From positions 2,046,001 to 2,110,000 of the forward strand of contig MSED01000013.1 of the NCBI GenBank assembly GCA_002099365.1: a stretch of DNA of 64,000 bases. The letters run 5' to 3'. The notes beneath the pieces were generated by a model. That model saw only the letters and a program-made list of their open reading frames with translations, was not told the origin of the DNA and did no database searches. How positions within the stretch are numbered: position 1 is the first letter of the stretch; every line of letters begins with the position of its first letter. This DNA is from Phialophora verrucosa (taxonomy: Eukaryota; Ascomycota; Eurotiomycetes; Chaetothyriales; Herpotrichiellaceae). Below are positions 9,514 to 21,506 of this stretch, piece by piece. A program made the position numbers and the translations under genes.

Positions 9514-12500
9514 CTACGCGGATAAAGTCCAGTTCCCACTCCATGCTTTCCCACCAAGCGCGTTTGCCAGATTTGTGATACTGAACGTCTTGGCCGCCGC
9601 ATTGTACGTGCCATTACCCACATTCTGGCCATTGATGGTAACACCGTTGTCCGAGGGAGCACTCTGGACGCCTAGGAACGTGACGTTCGCCAATGGCAGA
9701 TCCAGACCTGTAAAGTTCCCGGAGACTGCGACATTGATGCTCAGTATTCCATTGCTGGAGGATGAGCTCGTCAGGGTGACGAGCTTGGTAGCGTTAGGTG
9801 CGAGGGATTCTCCGTCGTCGAGGTACAGTGAGCCGACGGCCGAGCCGTCAGTACCAGGCGCAACGATGATTGACCAGGATGTGTTTCGTGCGTCTCGGGT
9901 TGTCATGGCCATTTGCTGCGTCGCGAGGATACTTCCACCTCGGATGAAGACGGGGATATGTCCCAATGGTGCGGCAATAGTGGTGTTTTTCGTGTTCGGA
10001 ACTGCAATAGGTGATTTGTTGTACCAGTCGTAGTATGTCTCTGTGCCTTCGATGAGGCCGGGGAAGACGCCACTGACCGTTGTGGCTCCTTGTGTGAGCA
10101 CGGGAGTCACCAAGATGGACGGCCCAAGGAAGAACTGTCGATCTGCGTTCGCGAGGGATGGGTCGTTGGGGAATTCCCAAGCCAGAGCTCTCATGACAGT
10201 GTCTCCGCGAGTGTGTGCGTTGTAGAAGAGCGTATAGAGATAGGGCAACAGCTGGAAGCGGATGTCCATGGCCGTTTTGGTCGCATCTATGACGCTCGCC
10301 CATACGTATGCCTCCTGAGGATTCGCACTCAAGACGTTGTGATTCCGATAGAATGGGAAGAAAGCCGACAGTTGCATCCATCTATTGCAGAGTTCTTCGT
10401 CCGAGTTGCCGTTGAAGCCGCACGTGTCTGCTTTATAATTAGCATCCAGACTGTACAAGGCTAACCAGAACCCCGAAAGTATGGCCGGCTTATTCCAGCT
10501 TTTTGCCGGGGAACACTCACCAACACCGAACATGGGGATGCCAAACAGAGAGAATGACAGGGCTTGCGGAATCGAAAAGTACATGTACAGAAACTTGGAG
10601 TTGTTGTCGCCACCCCAGTGTCCAGCCACGGTCCCACTGCCGGGGAACGTGGAACGGCCGATGATAAAGGGTCTCTTGTTCGGTATCGCGGCCAGCAAGC
10701 CGGCATAGGTAGCTTGCAGGATTTGATGGCCGAAGAGGTTGTGCACGTCGTACTCAACAACACCCTTGTGGTGGGTGGCATTTGGCGAGACGGCGTGGAC
10801 TGCCAAGTCATGGTTTCCTTGAACATGGTTGATCACGTACGGCGGATAGTTGATGTTGCGGTTGCCCAGGCCTGGCGTAGGGGTGGATCGGAGATAGCTT
10901 GTCGATGAAGATGAGGATGATGATGATGTTGATGATGCCGTACTAGAACCCGTGGCGGTAGATGTGGGCGTTGCTTGAGCCTGAGAGGCTGAAGAAGCAG
11001 AAGCAGCAGCAGTGGCATTTGTTATATTGAAGCCTTCTGGGTAATCATAGACAACGTTTCCAGGCTCGCCAGGGAGTTTGAATGGTGGATGGACGGGGTT
11101 GAGGGTGAGGTTGCCTGTTCCACAGCTTCCAACGCAGAATGAAGAGACTTCGCTCATATCGATCCAGGCACCGTCGACCGGAAGTTTCTGATGCCAAGTG
11201 ACAAGTTGATTCTTCCACCACGCTTGAGCAGATGGCTTCAGCCAGTCAGGAAAGACAGTGTAACCTGGCCATACTGCTCCAATGTAGAGCGATCCGTCCG
11301 GGTTCAGAAGGAACGAGTTCGTGTCGTTTCCATCATTGAAGGGCGCATATGCGTCGCTTGCATTTGTCGGGTCCGGGACATAGATCGCACTGTCAATGAT
11401 CGGCACGTAATGCTGGCCTTTTTCGTGTAGTCGTTGCAGGAAAGCGGTCCCATCCGTATAGTTGAAGCGAACAGGGTCGTTATCAAAATCCCGATATTGG
11501 AACATGTAGTCGATGTCGTTCCAAATCGTCTCAAGAGGGATGCCGAACCGCTCGTAGTTGTTGACAACATCCTCCGTGACAGTCCAGTTCTCGTAGCCCC
11601 ATCTGCATTGGTGAAAACCGAAACCCCAGTAGCTCTGCAACGCCGGCAGGCCTATGACACTTTGATATTGCCGCGTCACTTCTGGTTGCGTAGGGCCGGA
11701 GAAGAAGTACAGGTCAATGCTGCCTCCCAAGCTTCTCCATGTGACATTCGTAGGCTGCAGGAGGACTTCCATGCCATGGGCATTGCGGAAATAGACGCCG
11801 TGTGTGGACGAGGTGTAGTTGCCAGTATCGGTTGTGTTGACCTGCTCCGTCAACAACGTGGTGCTGTTGTCGTCTCCCATCTCGAAATACTTGGTCTGTA
11901 AATAGAATGGGTGGCTGCCGTAGAGATTCGTATCGATGGGATCGCCAACATCGGCGGCATAGATCGTCCGGGTGAAGTTGTTGCCAAGTCTCAAGCCATG
12001 AATGACCTCCCCAAGGCCGTACAGATTGTAGCCCTCGTCTTGATGCGTCACCAGCTCAATGAACTGGTTCTCAAAGACCAGCTTCGTGCCAGTTGTCGAG
12101 AAAAGTACATCGCCGGTGCTGCTGCGGGTCACGTTAAACCCAAATCCCGTTCTCGGCGAATTCGTCCACGAGAATGTCAGGTCGCTTGTCGTCATGGAAC
12201 CACTTCCTTGAGTCGCGGCTGGGACGTAGTCTGTCGACAGAAGGTACCAGCTCTGGTTCTGGGACGTGACGTGGGAAGGTCGAATGTTGACGTGAAGTCG
12301 GGAGGAGGTTTGATACTCCACTGTCAAGTCGAGATCATGGACATCGGTACCATAGACATTGCAAGCGGTCCCGTTCAACGTCAACTGAGCTGTCAAGCCG
12401 GTTGAGGAAGTCCTCACACCCGTGGCGGTGTAGCCGGGGCATTTCAGTTGGGCATCCGCAGCCGACGGGTCATAGATGTTGGGTAGGAGGGTGACCCCGT

Positions 12501-12633
12501 CGTCCGCTTCTGATGGAACCGTGAACTGTGCTGCAACTGCGGTCGTGCTTGACGCTCGAGATGCTGTTGTCGACGACTGTGCTACGGCAAGACATGGAGC
12601 AAGGAGCAGAGTGGAAACAAGAGACGACCTCAT
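9514..12633 (-). CDS. Secreted GH31 alpha-glucosidase
   Basis: Extracellular maltase-type alpha-glucosidase, releasing glucose from the non-reducing ends of maltose and starch oligosaccharides. An N-terminal signal peptide (MRSSLVSTLLLAPCLAVAQS) is followed by an S/T-rich segment. The GH31 barrel includes WNDIDYM near residue 371. WIDMSEV (nucleophile Asp about 492) and GHWGGDN (acid/base Asp about 676) hold the catalytic residues. A Ser/Thr-only linker at about 540-580 precedes the LRSTPTPG block, as in mould enzymes. There are many N-glycosylation sites. The 1039-codon frame is misleading: 10520-10428 is a 93-nt intron (GTGAGT...GCTAATTATAAAGCAG) read through without a stop. Removing it gives GIPMFGV then DTCGFNGNSDEELC, restoring the family core and a protein of about 1008 aa. 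A TATA-like element lies about 100 nt upstream of the ATG. Confidence 0.93.
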   Translation of the reverse strand: MRSSLVSTLLLAPCLAVAQSSTTASRASSTTAVAAQFTVPSEADDGVTLLPNIYDPSAADAQLKCPGYTATGVRTSSTGLTAQLTLNGTACNVYGTDVHDLDLTVEYQTSSRLHVNIRPSHVTSQNQSWYLLSTDYVPAATQGSGSMTTSDLTFSWTNSPRTGFGFNVTRSSTGDVLFSTTGTKLVFENQFIELVTHQDEGYNLYGLGEVIHGLRLGNNFTRTIYAADVGDPIDTNLYGSHPFYLQTKYFEMGDDNSTTLLTEQVNTTDTGNYTSSTHGVYFRNAHGMEVLLQPTNVTWRSLGGSIDLYFFSGPTQPEVTRQYQSVIGLPALQSYWGFGFHQCRWGYENWTVTEDVVNNYERFGIPLETIWNDIDYMFQYRDFDNDPVRFNYTDGTAFLQRLHEKGQHYVPIIDSAIYVPDPTNASDAYAPFNDGNDTNSFLLNPDGSLYIGAVWPGYTVFPDWLKPSAQAWWKNQLVTWHQKLPVDGAWIDMSEVSSFCVGSCGTGNLTLNPVHPPFKLPGEPGNVVYDYPEGFNITNATAAASASSASQAQATPTSTATGSSTASSTSSSSSSSSTSYLRSTPTPGLGNRNINYPPYVINHVQGNHDLAVHAVSPNATHHKGVVEYDVHNLFGHQILQATYAGLLAAIPNKRPFIIGRSTFPGSGTVAGHWGGDNNSKFLYMYFSIPQALSFSLFGIPMFGVGECSPAKSWNKPAILSGFWLALYSLDANYKADTCGFNGNSDEELCNRWMQLSAFFPFYRNHNVLSANPQEAYVWASVIDATKTAMDIRFQLLPYLYTLFYNAHTRGDTVMRALAWEFPNDPSLANADRQFFLGPSILVTPVLTQGATTVSGVFPGLIEGTETYYDWYNKSPIAVPNTKNTTIAAPLGHIPVFIRGGSILATQQMAMTTRDARNTSWSIIVAPGTDGSAVGSLYLDDGESLAPNATKLVTLTSSSSSNGILSINVAVSGNFTGLDLPLANVTFLGVQSAPSDNGVTINGQNVGNGTYNAAAKTFSITNLANALGGKAWSGNWTLSA

Positions 12634-13984
12634 GTTGTGCCAGGAGGATGAGCAGTATTTCTCGACGGGTGAGGATTGCCGGAGGAGCGGTTTGAGCCTA
12701 GAATGAGACGTGTGAGGGTTGGGGCACGCAGAAAATATATGGATTCAGCGAAGGACGATGACCACATTAGGTACTCGTACACTCACTGTGAGAGAACGGA
12801 TGTATTCCTGCACAGAGTCCAAGCCATGCATATGAAAATCACCATGTAGATCCATCTCGTCATGTTTGTCCGAAGCGAGCGGGCCGGGGATGCCCTCATC
12901 AGTGGTTCTTTCATTGCTCATTGCATGCACGGGTACCGAGTACTGTAACGTTCGAGAAGGACTAGCGAGACAGGATCCAGTTGTGGAAGATGCCGCTGGG
13001 TCGATCCAACCCAGTTCGGGCAGCTTTTAGAGCTTGCTGCAGTGTGTGGAGTGGCGGGCTCGACTTGGACAGGTTGCCTGTGTTGCCTGTAGGAGCTTTT
13101 CCTGCTCGATGACGCTGTGGCAACTGTTGCAGTCGCCTGCATATTGCGGGGGAACAGCAAGGTTTAATTAGAGGATCCGGTTCACATCCGTCGCACCAGT
13201 TCTGGCGAATGGTGGCAGAAGGACCAAGGCGGAGGTCAGGAAGACCCCATGGGCGCCTGAAAGTAGGACAAGCACAGCAATGTCGCGACGGCGGCAGTTC
13301 GTTAGACAGTGCAACTTCTGTATTTTTCCACGCCGGTGATGTCGAGCGGAGTGGGCTTTCAGGAACAGCGCGGGGAGCGACCTCCGCAAAGCTTAATAGT
13401 CTACTCGTAATTAATTAGGTGCTTATTGAGGGCCACGCGAGATGACGTGGAGCGACGAGCGCAGTCTGCGTCCCACTGGCGTTGATCAGCAGCAAACCTG
13501 GAGATACACCGAGAAATGTTGCGACCAATATTCCTCACCCTGCCACCCTCCCTTTGACGCCTCGCCGGAATCTTGGTGTGTATTTTCAATCCGTTCTTGA
13601 GAGACTTTCATACAACGCTATGTAGGGGGTATCCATCTTCCGATTGCCCATCCCACGCTTGATTTACAAGCATTCAATCCCAGCAAAAAAAAAACACATG
13701 TGCAGTTCAAGCTGCGAGCCCTCAGGCTCGAGCAGCAGGCTGGCCTCAATCGCAGCCGACCTTTCGCGAGCGCAAGACTTTCCAGCGTACAAGAAACGCC
13801 ACCAGCTGATGACAGAACCTTTCTTCTGTTGGCTCCGACACGTCCAATACCACTCCCAATTACAAGTCCAATCCTGAATCCGCCCACTCTCGCCTGGAAA
13901 GGACAATGTTTGCTGGAAGTAGAAGCTCCCGCAATAGAGGCTCCCCTATGCTTGCACAAGCTGAGACATGATTCCCGCCCACGA
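12634..13984. other. Intergenic, GH31 upstream region and kinase 3' flank
   Basis: About 1.35 kb. It contains GTACCGAGTAC at 12933-12943, GTACTCGTAC at 12771-12780 and an A9 run near 13686. No credible coding region. Confidence 0.45.
12732..12740 (-). promoter_or_regulatory. TATA-like element upstream of GH31 gene
   Basis: On the minus strand the stretch reads ATATATTTT, about 100 nt upstream of the alpha-glucosidase ATG. This is a plausible TATA position for an inducible secreted enzyme. No clear AmyR-type CGG-N8-CGG pair was found next to it. Confidence 0.3.
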
Positions 13985-16900
13985 TTAATCATTACAAGAA
14001 GAATCGATATCCATCCACTGACCAAGCATGACCGGCAGGGCCGAATCTGTTGTGTCCCAAGATTTGAAGAGACGCTGACACGTTCCACCTCCTTCAACGA
14101 TAATCACCATCGGTAGGAGCGCGGCGTCGTCGGAAGAAATCCTGCACCTTCTTGACAGCTCCCGACCGACCGCTGTGGTGGTAGGCCCTTGCTCTTGATC
14201 GTATGCTTCGGTAAACTTGCGGTTGTTTTTGACCAACACTCCTCTGCCTTGGCGACCTTGCTGCATAGACGGTCTGCCAGCCGGTTGGGTGACCTCTGGA
14301 TAGGCTATCATTTGCGCCATAGGCTCACTTCGTTGACGCGAATGCACACTCTGTCCCTGGGGAGCGTAGACAGCTGTCCCACCATACACATCATTCGACG
14401 CTTGGGGTGCAACAGGCTCTGCGGTCTGATAATGTTGTGTTTGCGGAGGTCGAGAGAAGTTGTTGTATTTCAGAGGCCGCGATCCATCATGCTGACCGTC
14501 CGTGTTGGAGATTTGCGGGTCCATGTATTCTTGCCCCACTGCCGGCCGATTCAGGGTTTGCTGAGCGAATTGATCAGCCTGAGGAGTCCCTGGCTTTGAG
14601 GAATATTCCTCTTTTGCACCGCCGATGAGGCCCTTGAATGACATTGAGTTAGGAATCAATGAAAATCGTCGTACCGGCTTCTCTGTCTGGTTGTCCATGT
14701 CCGTGCTCTTCTTTCTGCCGAGTCCAAATGAGAATGATCGCTTGGACTCTGTCGACAGGCGCGGTGGCGCGTCTGAAGGCCACTCTTTCATGCTAGTTGG
14801 CGGATATTTCCGACCATTCTTTTGGCGCTCTGTATCTTTCTTGACGACAGAATTCGACCGACCAAATAAGCGCTCACCAAGACCACTCAACGTGCTCGAT
14901 CGTCGATGGTGTGCAGTCTTCTGCGGTTGTTGCGACTCGGGCGGCGGCATTCGCGTTGTCATCGGCTGACCAATCGAGTTCTGAGCACCCGATTGTGGGA
15001 TGGGACCGGAGATGTTGTAGCCTCGAGAAGACTTGGTCGGCTGCGTAACACGACCCTGAACGTTGGTGGCAGCAACCGTAGGAGCAACTGGCTGACCATA
15101 CGAACCCCGACTAGGGAGACGCAGATCAGATCGAGTGTTTGTGGGCCCAGTTGCCGATGTCAACGATCCCTGAGTGCTAGGCCTAGTCACGTACTGACCA
15201 CCATGGCTCGTCGTCATAGGAGCCTGGCCAAAAGCGCTGGTCGAATCCGACACCGATCGAGGGATGTCTCGAGCAGGGCGAACAGGAGGCGGCATCTTCT
15301 GCTGGGTACTTGTGAATGCTCGCTCCCGTGTTTCGAGTGGCGGTTCTTGCGGTAATGGCTTTGACAAGGAGATTGGCTGTGCAGACCCGACAACCTGAGG
15401 AGCTTCTTGGCTGCGGCTGATTGTTGGCTCCAATTGAACGCTCGTTTGTCCACGAGTCGTGTGTGTCTGAGGGGCGACATATTCAGGTTGAAGAGTATGA
15501 CGAGTCCGTCGCGAACCGTTGGAATCCTCGTCAGCTTCATGTTGTAAGCCTTCTGGAGCGTGTGCAAGAGCGCCGGGAGAAGAACGGCTGGGCTTTGTGG
15601 GCACTTCGCGGACCGATGCGCTTCTGTTAACTGTCGGTCGGTCTTCATCATCTATGATCAATTAGAAACGTCCTGTCTCTCATTGGAGCAGGTGGCTTAC
15701 CAGCTAGAACAGTAGTGTTGGCGATTTCAGCGACGTTCGTAGTACTGCTAGTAATATGGGACACCACATGGTGATATTCGCTGAGCCAGCTGTGACGGGC
15801 GACTTCGAACAAGTCGGCACGCTTGCGTGGATCTGGGACCAGGATGCGGCGGAGGAGATCTCGTGCATGAGGAGTGACGTATTCTGGGAATGTCAAGGGG
15901 GTCGTGGTGATGTACTTGTACAGGAGGTTGATGTTGTCGCCTTCAGGATTTGCAGGATCGTCATCGAAAGGCAGGTACCCGGCCAACATGGCGTACTGTT
16001 CGACTGTTAGCATTGAAGAGAGAGCCCTTTCCACCATTGAACGGCTTACCAGAATGACTCCGCAGCTCCAGACGTCGACCTTTCTGCCCGTGTAGAGGGA
16101 GTCACTAACTACCAACTCAGGGGCAGCGTAGCATGGGCTACCGCAGCTAGTCTGCATCAAATCTCCTCTTCTCATGCCACGCGCATCAAGTCGGTCAAGC
16201 TTAAACTTTCGCACAAACTCTTTGTTGGTCAGATTGTACTCGATCTCATCTGACAGCTCGTCCTTGGGATCGAAGGTGTTGGCGAACCCAAAATCAGTAA
16301 TAATGATGTTGCGATTCTGATCCAGAAGGAGGTTTTCCAGTTTCAAGTCTCGGTGGACAATGCCCTTCTTGTGCAAGTAGCCGACACCCGAGACAAGCTG
16401 GGCGAACAATCTTCGTGCGGCAGGGTCTTTGAGATAACGGTGGTTGAGGATGTAGTCGAACAGCTCTCCACCAGAAGCATATTCTAGGATGATGCCAATG
16501 TGTCGTTCGGTCTCGACCATCTCATGCAGTCGGACGATGTTGGGATGCGCCAGGTCTCGTAGGATGGAGATTTCGCGATAGATTTTGGGAAGTCTGGTAG
16601 GGTTTGATGCCACGGTCTCTCTTCTAATGAGCTTGATAGCCACCTGCGAACTACCATCCTTCTTCCAACCCAATTTGACCTTGCCGAATTCGCCTTCACC
16701 GAGTGTCTGTCCAAGCACATAATCACCGAATTGAACATCCTTTCTTCGGGAAGACTTGGAGTAGTCTTGGCGACGAGCAGGACCTGGGGGCGGAAGCAGA
16801 TCATCGCTGAGATCTGGGACATTCCGAGGATCAGAGCTGATAGGCGCAGGCTGAGCTTCAGCTATTCTCTCCTGGGCTCTCTCGATATCTTCTTGAGGAT

Positions 16901-17662
16901 CAGACACTACAACTCTGTTGATCACATCACTGTACTCCCGCGCCAACGAGGCGGCGGTGTTGGAGGGCAGCATAGTTGCTTCAGATCGGCTCTGAGTAGG
17001 CGCAGCGTGTCCACTTCGCTCTCTTGTGCTGGTGGCGCGGTGTGGACCTTCGGGACTCGCAGGACCCTTTCTTCGGCTACGCGCAGCAGATGCGGCAGCT
17101 GTAGCTGTATCGTCCCGGGGCCTATCTCGTGTTTCTTCATTGTAATCTCCGACGCGATTTTGAACCCGACCAGCCTGTGATTCCGGCGCATTTTGTCTTG
17201 CCTGCCGTGTTGCCGCCACTCTTGCTTCCAATGGAGCGGTCGATGGGGCTAGTGGAACATGGGGGGAGCCTTGCTGCTGAGAAGTTGTTCGAGCAGGAAT
17301 GATGGGCGGGCCATCATACTGATCATGAGCGGCAGATTGGTTGCGAATATGATAAGGCAGGCTGGTGGTCTGTGTGTCGTAGGAAGGGTTGGCTGTGGTA
17401 GAAGGCTGCTCTTCTTGAGAGGCATATCCTAGGGCGTCGTTGTCATGGGAGGAATAGTACTGGTGAGGCAGAATTAGTACTCGATCTTGTCACCAATCTG
17501 TCGAAATCCGGTAACGCGTGGTGAACTCACAGGTTGATTGGTGTAATAGCCCCGAGAATCTGCGCTATGGTGGCCGTCGTAGTGAAGATCTTCAGGTTGT
17601 GAATAGCCAGCAGGATTTGGGACACGCTGCCGATATTGGCCTGTAGCCATGTCTGTTGACAT
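13985..17662 (-). CDS. kin4: Kin4-type serine/threonine protein kinase
   Basis: Kinase of the Kin4/Ppk1 group, linked in yeast to spindle-position and growth control. Minus-strand exons: 17662-17531, 17459-16051 (its last base being 16050), 15995-15701 and 15651-13985. The catalytic domain starts near residue 291 (LGQTLGEGEFGKVKLG) and has HRDLKLEN and DFGFAN. Between them and the activation segment lies the Kin4-type insert with FVRKFKLDRLDARG. TSCGSPCYAAPE then completes the activation loop. Intron 16049-15996 (54 nt, GTAAGC...TCGAACAG) is in frame and stop-free; splicing joins CGVIL to YAMLAGYLPFDDD. The tail of over 500 residues is S/P/Q-rich and disordered. The assembled frame stops at 13985, but the likely native C-terminus (AVKKVQDFFRRRR, stop near 14094) lies in another frame, so the last 60-70 codons are suspect. 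Confidence 0.85.
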
Positions 17663-19882
17663 TTTTCAACCACCACTCCCAAAGCAGTGGCCTGAACCGC
17701 ACCAACAGGCCCTCACAGCCGATTTCAAGGACGACTCAGCACGTCGACGTTGGTAGGTGGTTGTCTTAATTGTTTAGGAAAGTTCTGAAGCGGTTGGTAC
17801 GTTGAAGACTTAAGGAAGCGGATGGTCAGTGGTGTGGGCGGATCTGAGGACGCAGTCTGCTCACCAAGACAACAACCCATTCAAAGACGTGAATTTCTTG
17901 GCGCAAAATGTTACCACGGATCTTCACAGGAGTGCGCGCTGGGTAAAGCCGTAATGGCGAGGGTCGGTGCAGAGGTCGGTTGTTGATTGTTGACACTGTT
18001 GAAGTGTGTTGTGTGCAGTGTCGGAGAAGCTCGTCTCGAGGAGTGTCTCCAAGGGACAACAAACTCTGGACGAAGGAGTGAGAGCCCACGCCGTGCCCGC
18101 GACGTTGCAACCGAAGGAGCGGAGACCGTTGATCGAACGTCAACAGACAACGGTCAAAGTGAGGTAGGACAAAGGAGGAGCCGCAGTCATTATCGCGGAC
18201 GGGCTGGGCGATGCGGAACGTTAGGTGAGGGAGGAATCAAGCGCCTAGCTTGACGAGACCTGTTGTGACTGGCCGACAGGATGGTTATGGCGGTGAGGCA
18301 GTGCGATGAGTCGTATACTGTCTAGGGAGTCGAATGATATGCCACAAAATTCAGAGCGATGCCGTTGGTGGAAGAGGTCATGGTTCGATCGGTGAGGGAG
18401 ACGACAACGCAGCGACAGGGCAGCACAGCACGGTCGGTAACTATTTGGTTAGAGAGTGGCCGGGAACGACGCTAAGCTATGGAGAACGAACCTCCTCTCC
18501 CCGGTCAATTGCCCTTTCATTGAGCTCTCTCTACTGTCCTTTGACGATACTCCCCGTGGGATCTTGAATTACTTTATGGTTCGATAATTTGTCCATGGTC
18601 GCTTGTGAAATCTGCATGCAACTAATGGCGGGCATGGCTATGGACCGAGCGTCTGCTCAATCCTTGATAAAGGCTCGGGCACCTGAACCTCTAATACTAA
18701 CATGCAACGCACGGCTAACCGCGTGATCCTTGTGTATCGAAAGGCCTGCAGCTACTCTCCAGGTGACTGTTCAATGCTTTCGAGTATGGTTTATTCCACG
18801 GCGCGCACTGACGACGGTGTTGTGTCAGAACCGTCCTTTACTCCATCCACAAAGCCACGGGATGAACGACCGCGCCATGCACGATAGGGGCACGGCCCAA
18901 GGACAATGTTCACGTGAGACAGGTTGTTGGTTCCTGGGATGGCTTTGTATTCCGAGAATTATCAACTCCTTCCAGCTCATGCACTAATCGTGAAGGACTT
19001 CTGCCATGGAAATCATGATAGTAGCCAGGACCCAGGCACCAAGTCCAGGTGTTGGGAAAACCTTAGATCCTCAACTTTGGCCTGACTTTCCCTAGCGAAA
19101 TTTCCTTGCGTGTTGATCGCCCGAACGCGATTTGCTGTGGGCACGCAAGTTTCGACGCGCAGCCGAAATGGGTGCCCACAATCGTGACTCGTGATTTGTT
19201 TGGCTGCCATGAGTGGCTCACGAACCATGCTTCGACACCTGACACTTTGGGGCTGATGGACCGTGGAGCCGTGAGAGCGAGGCCGGAACGAACTCCTCTG
19301 GGGTATGAACGAATGGGCATGCGCCACACCTGTCAAGCTCCATACTTTATTTCCCGGCATGCGTTCTGAGCCTCGAGATCAGCGCATGTGAACGTCGGAT
19401 GCTGCGGGCCTTCTCCAATTTCTTGCATGATGCAGATTGGCTTGTGCAGCATCGACCCTGGTGTCGGATCTTGTAGGCAAGGCTTTACGAGTTTAGAGCT
19501 GTCCGGGCCAACGCCCGATAATTGTTCTGGAAATGCCTTTGATTCTTCGGAAACAGCTATCGAGTACCAGCAAATGAGAGCAATTATTGCTTCGAGTTTG
19601 CGCACCGTGTCCGCGTTTCAGCCGCTGGAGCCGAATAATGTCGTGCAGCAAGTATGCACAGTCCATGCCTATTTAGGGAAGAGGAACTGGAGTACTGTAT
19701 TTCGAAACGCGAACAGGCGGGAGCTTGTCATGGTCTCATCAGTTGCCGCGTGCGAGTAAATACCACACTACCTTGTTTCACCCAGCTTGAAACACAACAG
19801 GAGCGGTGCTCAAAAATATCCCAAGTCATCTCGTCGTGGCGATTCTCGTCTCCTGAAACGCATCCTAAGAAATGCCGAACGG
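17663..19882. other. Intergenic region upstream of kin4
   Basis: About 2.2 kb between the kinase start and the 3' end of the spartin-like gene, both on the minus strand. Only short frames occur, several lacking an ATG. It probably carries a long 5' leader or promoter for the kinase. No repeat or RNA gene recognised. Confidence 0.45.
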
Positions 19883-21506
19883 TCATCGCTTCTCGCGCAC
19901 GTTCTGTCCCTGCAACGTTGAACCCAATGGCTCGCCAACTCCCGAAGGGTACGATGGTGGCGCATTTGCAGCGTTGCCATAGCTCTCGACACCATAACCT
20001 GGCGGGCTCGCAGCAGCCTGCGAAGCTCCTCCGTACGCGTCGGAGGAATAATAATCGTTTTTCTTCTGGTCGGGCGCGAATCCTTCAGCGGGAACAACAT
20101 CTCCATCACCGGAGCCAACGACGAGTTGTTGTCCGTTTGGCATCCGGCCTACCACCATACCCTTGGCCACAGACTTGATCACAGCTCGTCGCGAGACGCC
20201 CATTGCATCAATGTAGACGAGACCGACATTCTTGACACCGCCAGCCAGGCCGTGCGCAACATTGCCCGCCTCTTTACCGTACTTGTGGCTAACGACATTG
20301 GTGGCCGCCGCCGAGCCAGAGGACAACAAGGTCCGACCCGCCTGGTCGATGCCGTCAGCGATGGTAGAGAAAGCAATCATGGATTTGTTCAAAATGCCAG
20401 GGGTGTAACCCTTGCCAGGTTCTCGCTTGGATTTCTCGCCCTTTCGGGCAAGGGAGGCGCCGAAGTTCTGCGCATATCTGCCTAGCTGGCCAACAGTCTT
20501 TGCACTGAGACCGACAGCGCCCTGGGTGAAAGCGTGGATCTGACGAATGCGAGCATGAGTCGCAGGCGTGAAAGTCATTGGCTTCGGGTTGGGTTGCGTG
20601 CTCTTTTGGAACGATTCTGCTCCCGATGTCATTCTACCGGCAAGGTAGGTTGATCCAGTGACGATCAGTCTCGAGGCAGTGGCAGAGGTTTGCACCACCC
20701 GAGATTTTGCGTAGGCAGGATGTTTCGACAAGGCCAGGTATTCTTCCGACACGTTATCCACTCTAATCTGGTTCCCCTGTCCCTCCATGGGAAGTTGAAT
20801 TTGGACAGGTGCTAAGCAATCAGTCAGCGCATATTAGAATCTGGAGATTCACGCAACACTTACTCTTTGACCCTGGCTTCACGTTTGCTCCTTCGACCAC
20901 GGCATAGTTGTCCTGCAGCTCGCCGATGACACTCCCATTCTCCTCATCGATAAGCACAATCTGGCCATGCTGTCCGGTCCGATCCTTTTCTGGCTTCGGG
21001 GTGCCAACATAACCTTCTCCTGGGCGATAATTGCCTGGGTCATACCGCTCGAAGCCAGGAGGCGTGCTTTTGACCCGTTCAAGGAATGCTGTGCATTGGG
21101 CAAGGATGGTCTCAAAGGTATCTACCTCCTCTTGGGTCACCTTGCCTGGTCCGCTGCCAATCGAAGGGAACTGGATGCGAATGAAAGCGCCAACATCTGG
21201 GCCTAAGTCCCAGCGCGGAATGAGGTAACTGCTCGGAGGTTTATGGTAGATCTGAGTGGTCGCGGGCAGCGGGAGGTCGACTTCAGGAGGCAGATGGAGG
21301 TGCAGATAGAAATCTTCTTCTTGCGCATTGCTGGTCGGTTCGGTTGTCGATAAGTCGGCAAATGGTGACGCGGTGGGGACCATCAGGAGCGACATGGTCT
21401 GCGGTCCCGATGTGGTGATCGGATGCTCCTCTCCATTCTGAACGGCAAATGCAGAGATGTTGTTGACACTGTACAGAACCTGTGGCTCAGAGTGACCGGC
21501 AGACAT
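19883..21506 (-). CDS. Spartin-like senescence-domain protein
   Basis: Fungal member of the spartin/senescence-domain family. Plant and animal relatives act at lipid droplets, membranes and endosomes; the fungal role is poorly defined. Two exons: 21506-20864 and 20811-19883, about 523 aa, with a 52-nt intron (GTAAGT...TTGCTTAG). The phase-1 junction gives KPGSK then TPVQIQLPMEGQG. The N-terminal half is a beta-rich region with VLIDEENGSVIGEL. The second half has the senescence-domain pattern: SRLIVTGSTYLAGRMTSG, then a Gly/Ala-rich helical stretch with AFSTIADGIDQAGRTLLSSG and KYGKEAGNVAHGLAGGVKNV. The tail is Pro/Gly/Ser/Tyr-rich. It is transcribed divergently from the acyl-CoA dehydrogenase gene across 770 bp. 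Confidence 0.85.

Noticed and set aside
9514..12633. A true 31-residue insertion in the GH31 enzyme
   Set aside because: The ends match splice consensus exactly, and removal restores the conserved core, so an intron is the simpler reading.
17663..19882. Transposon relic in the long kin4 upstream region
   Set aside because: No terminal repeats, transposase or reverse-transcriptase motifs, and no strong AT-rich RIP-like block seen.
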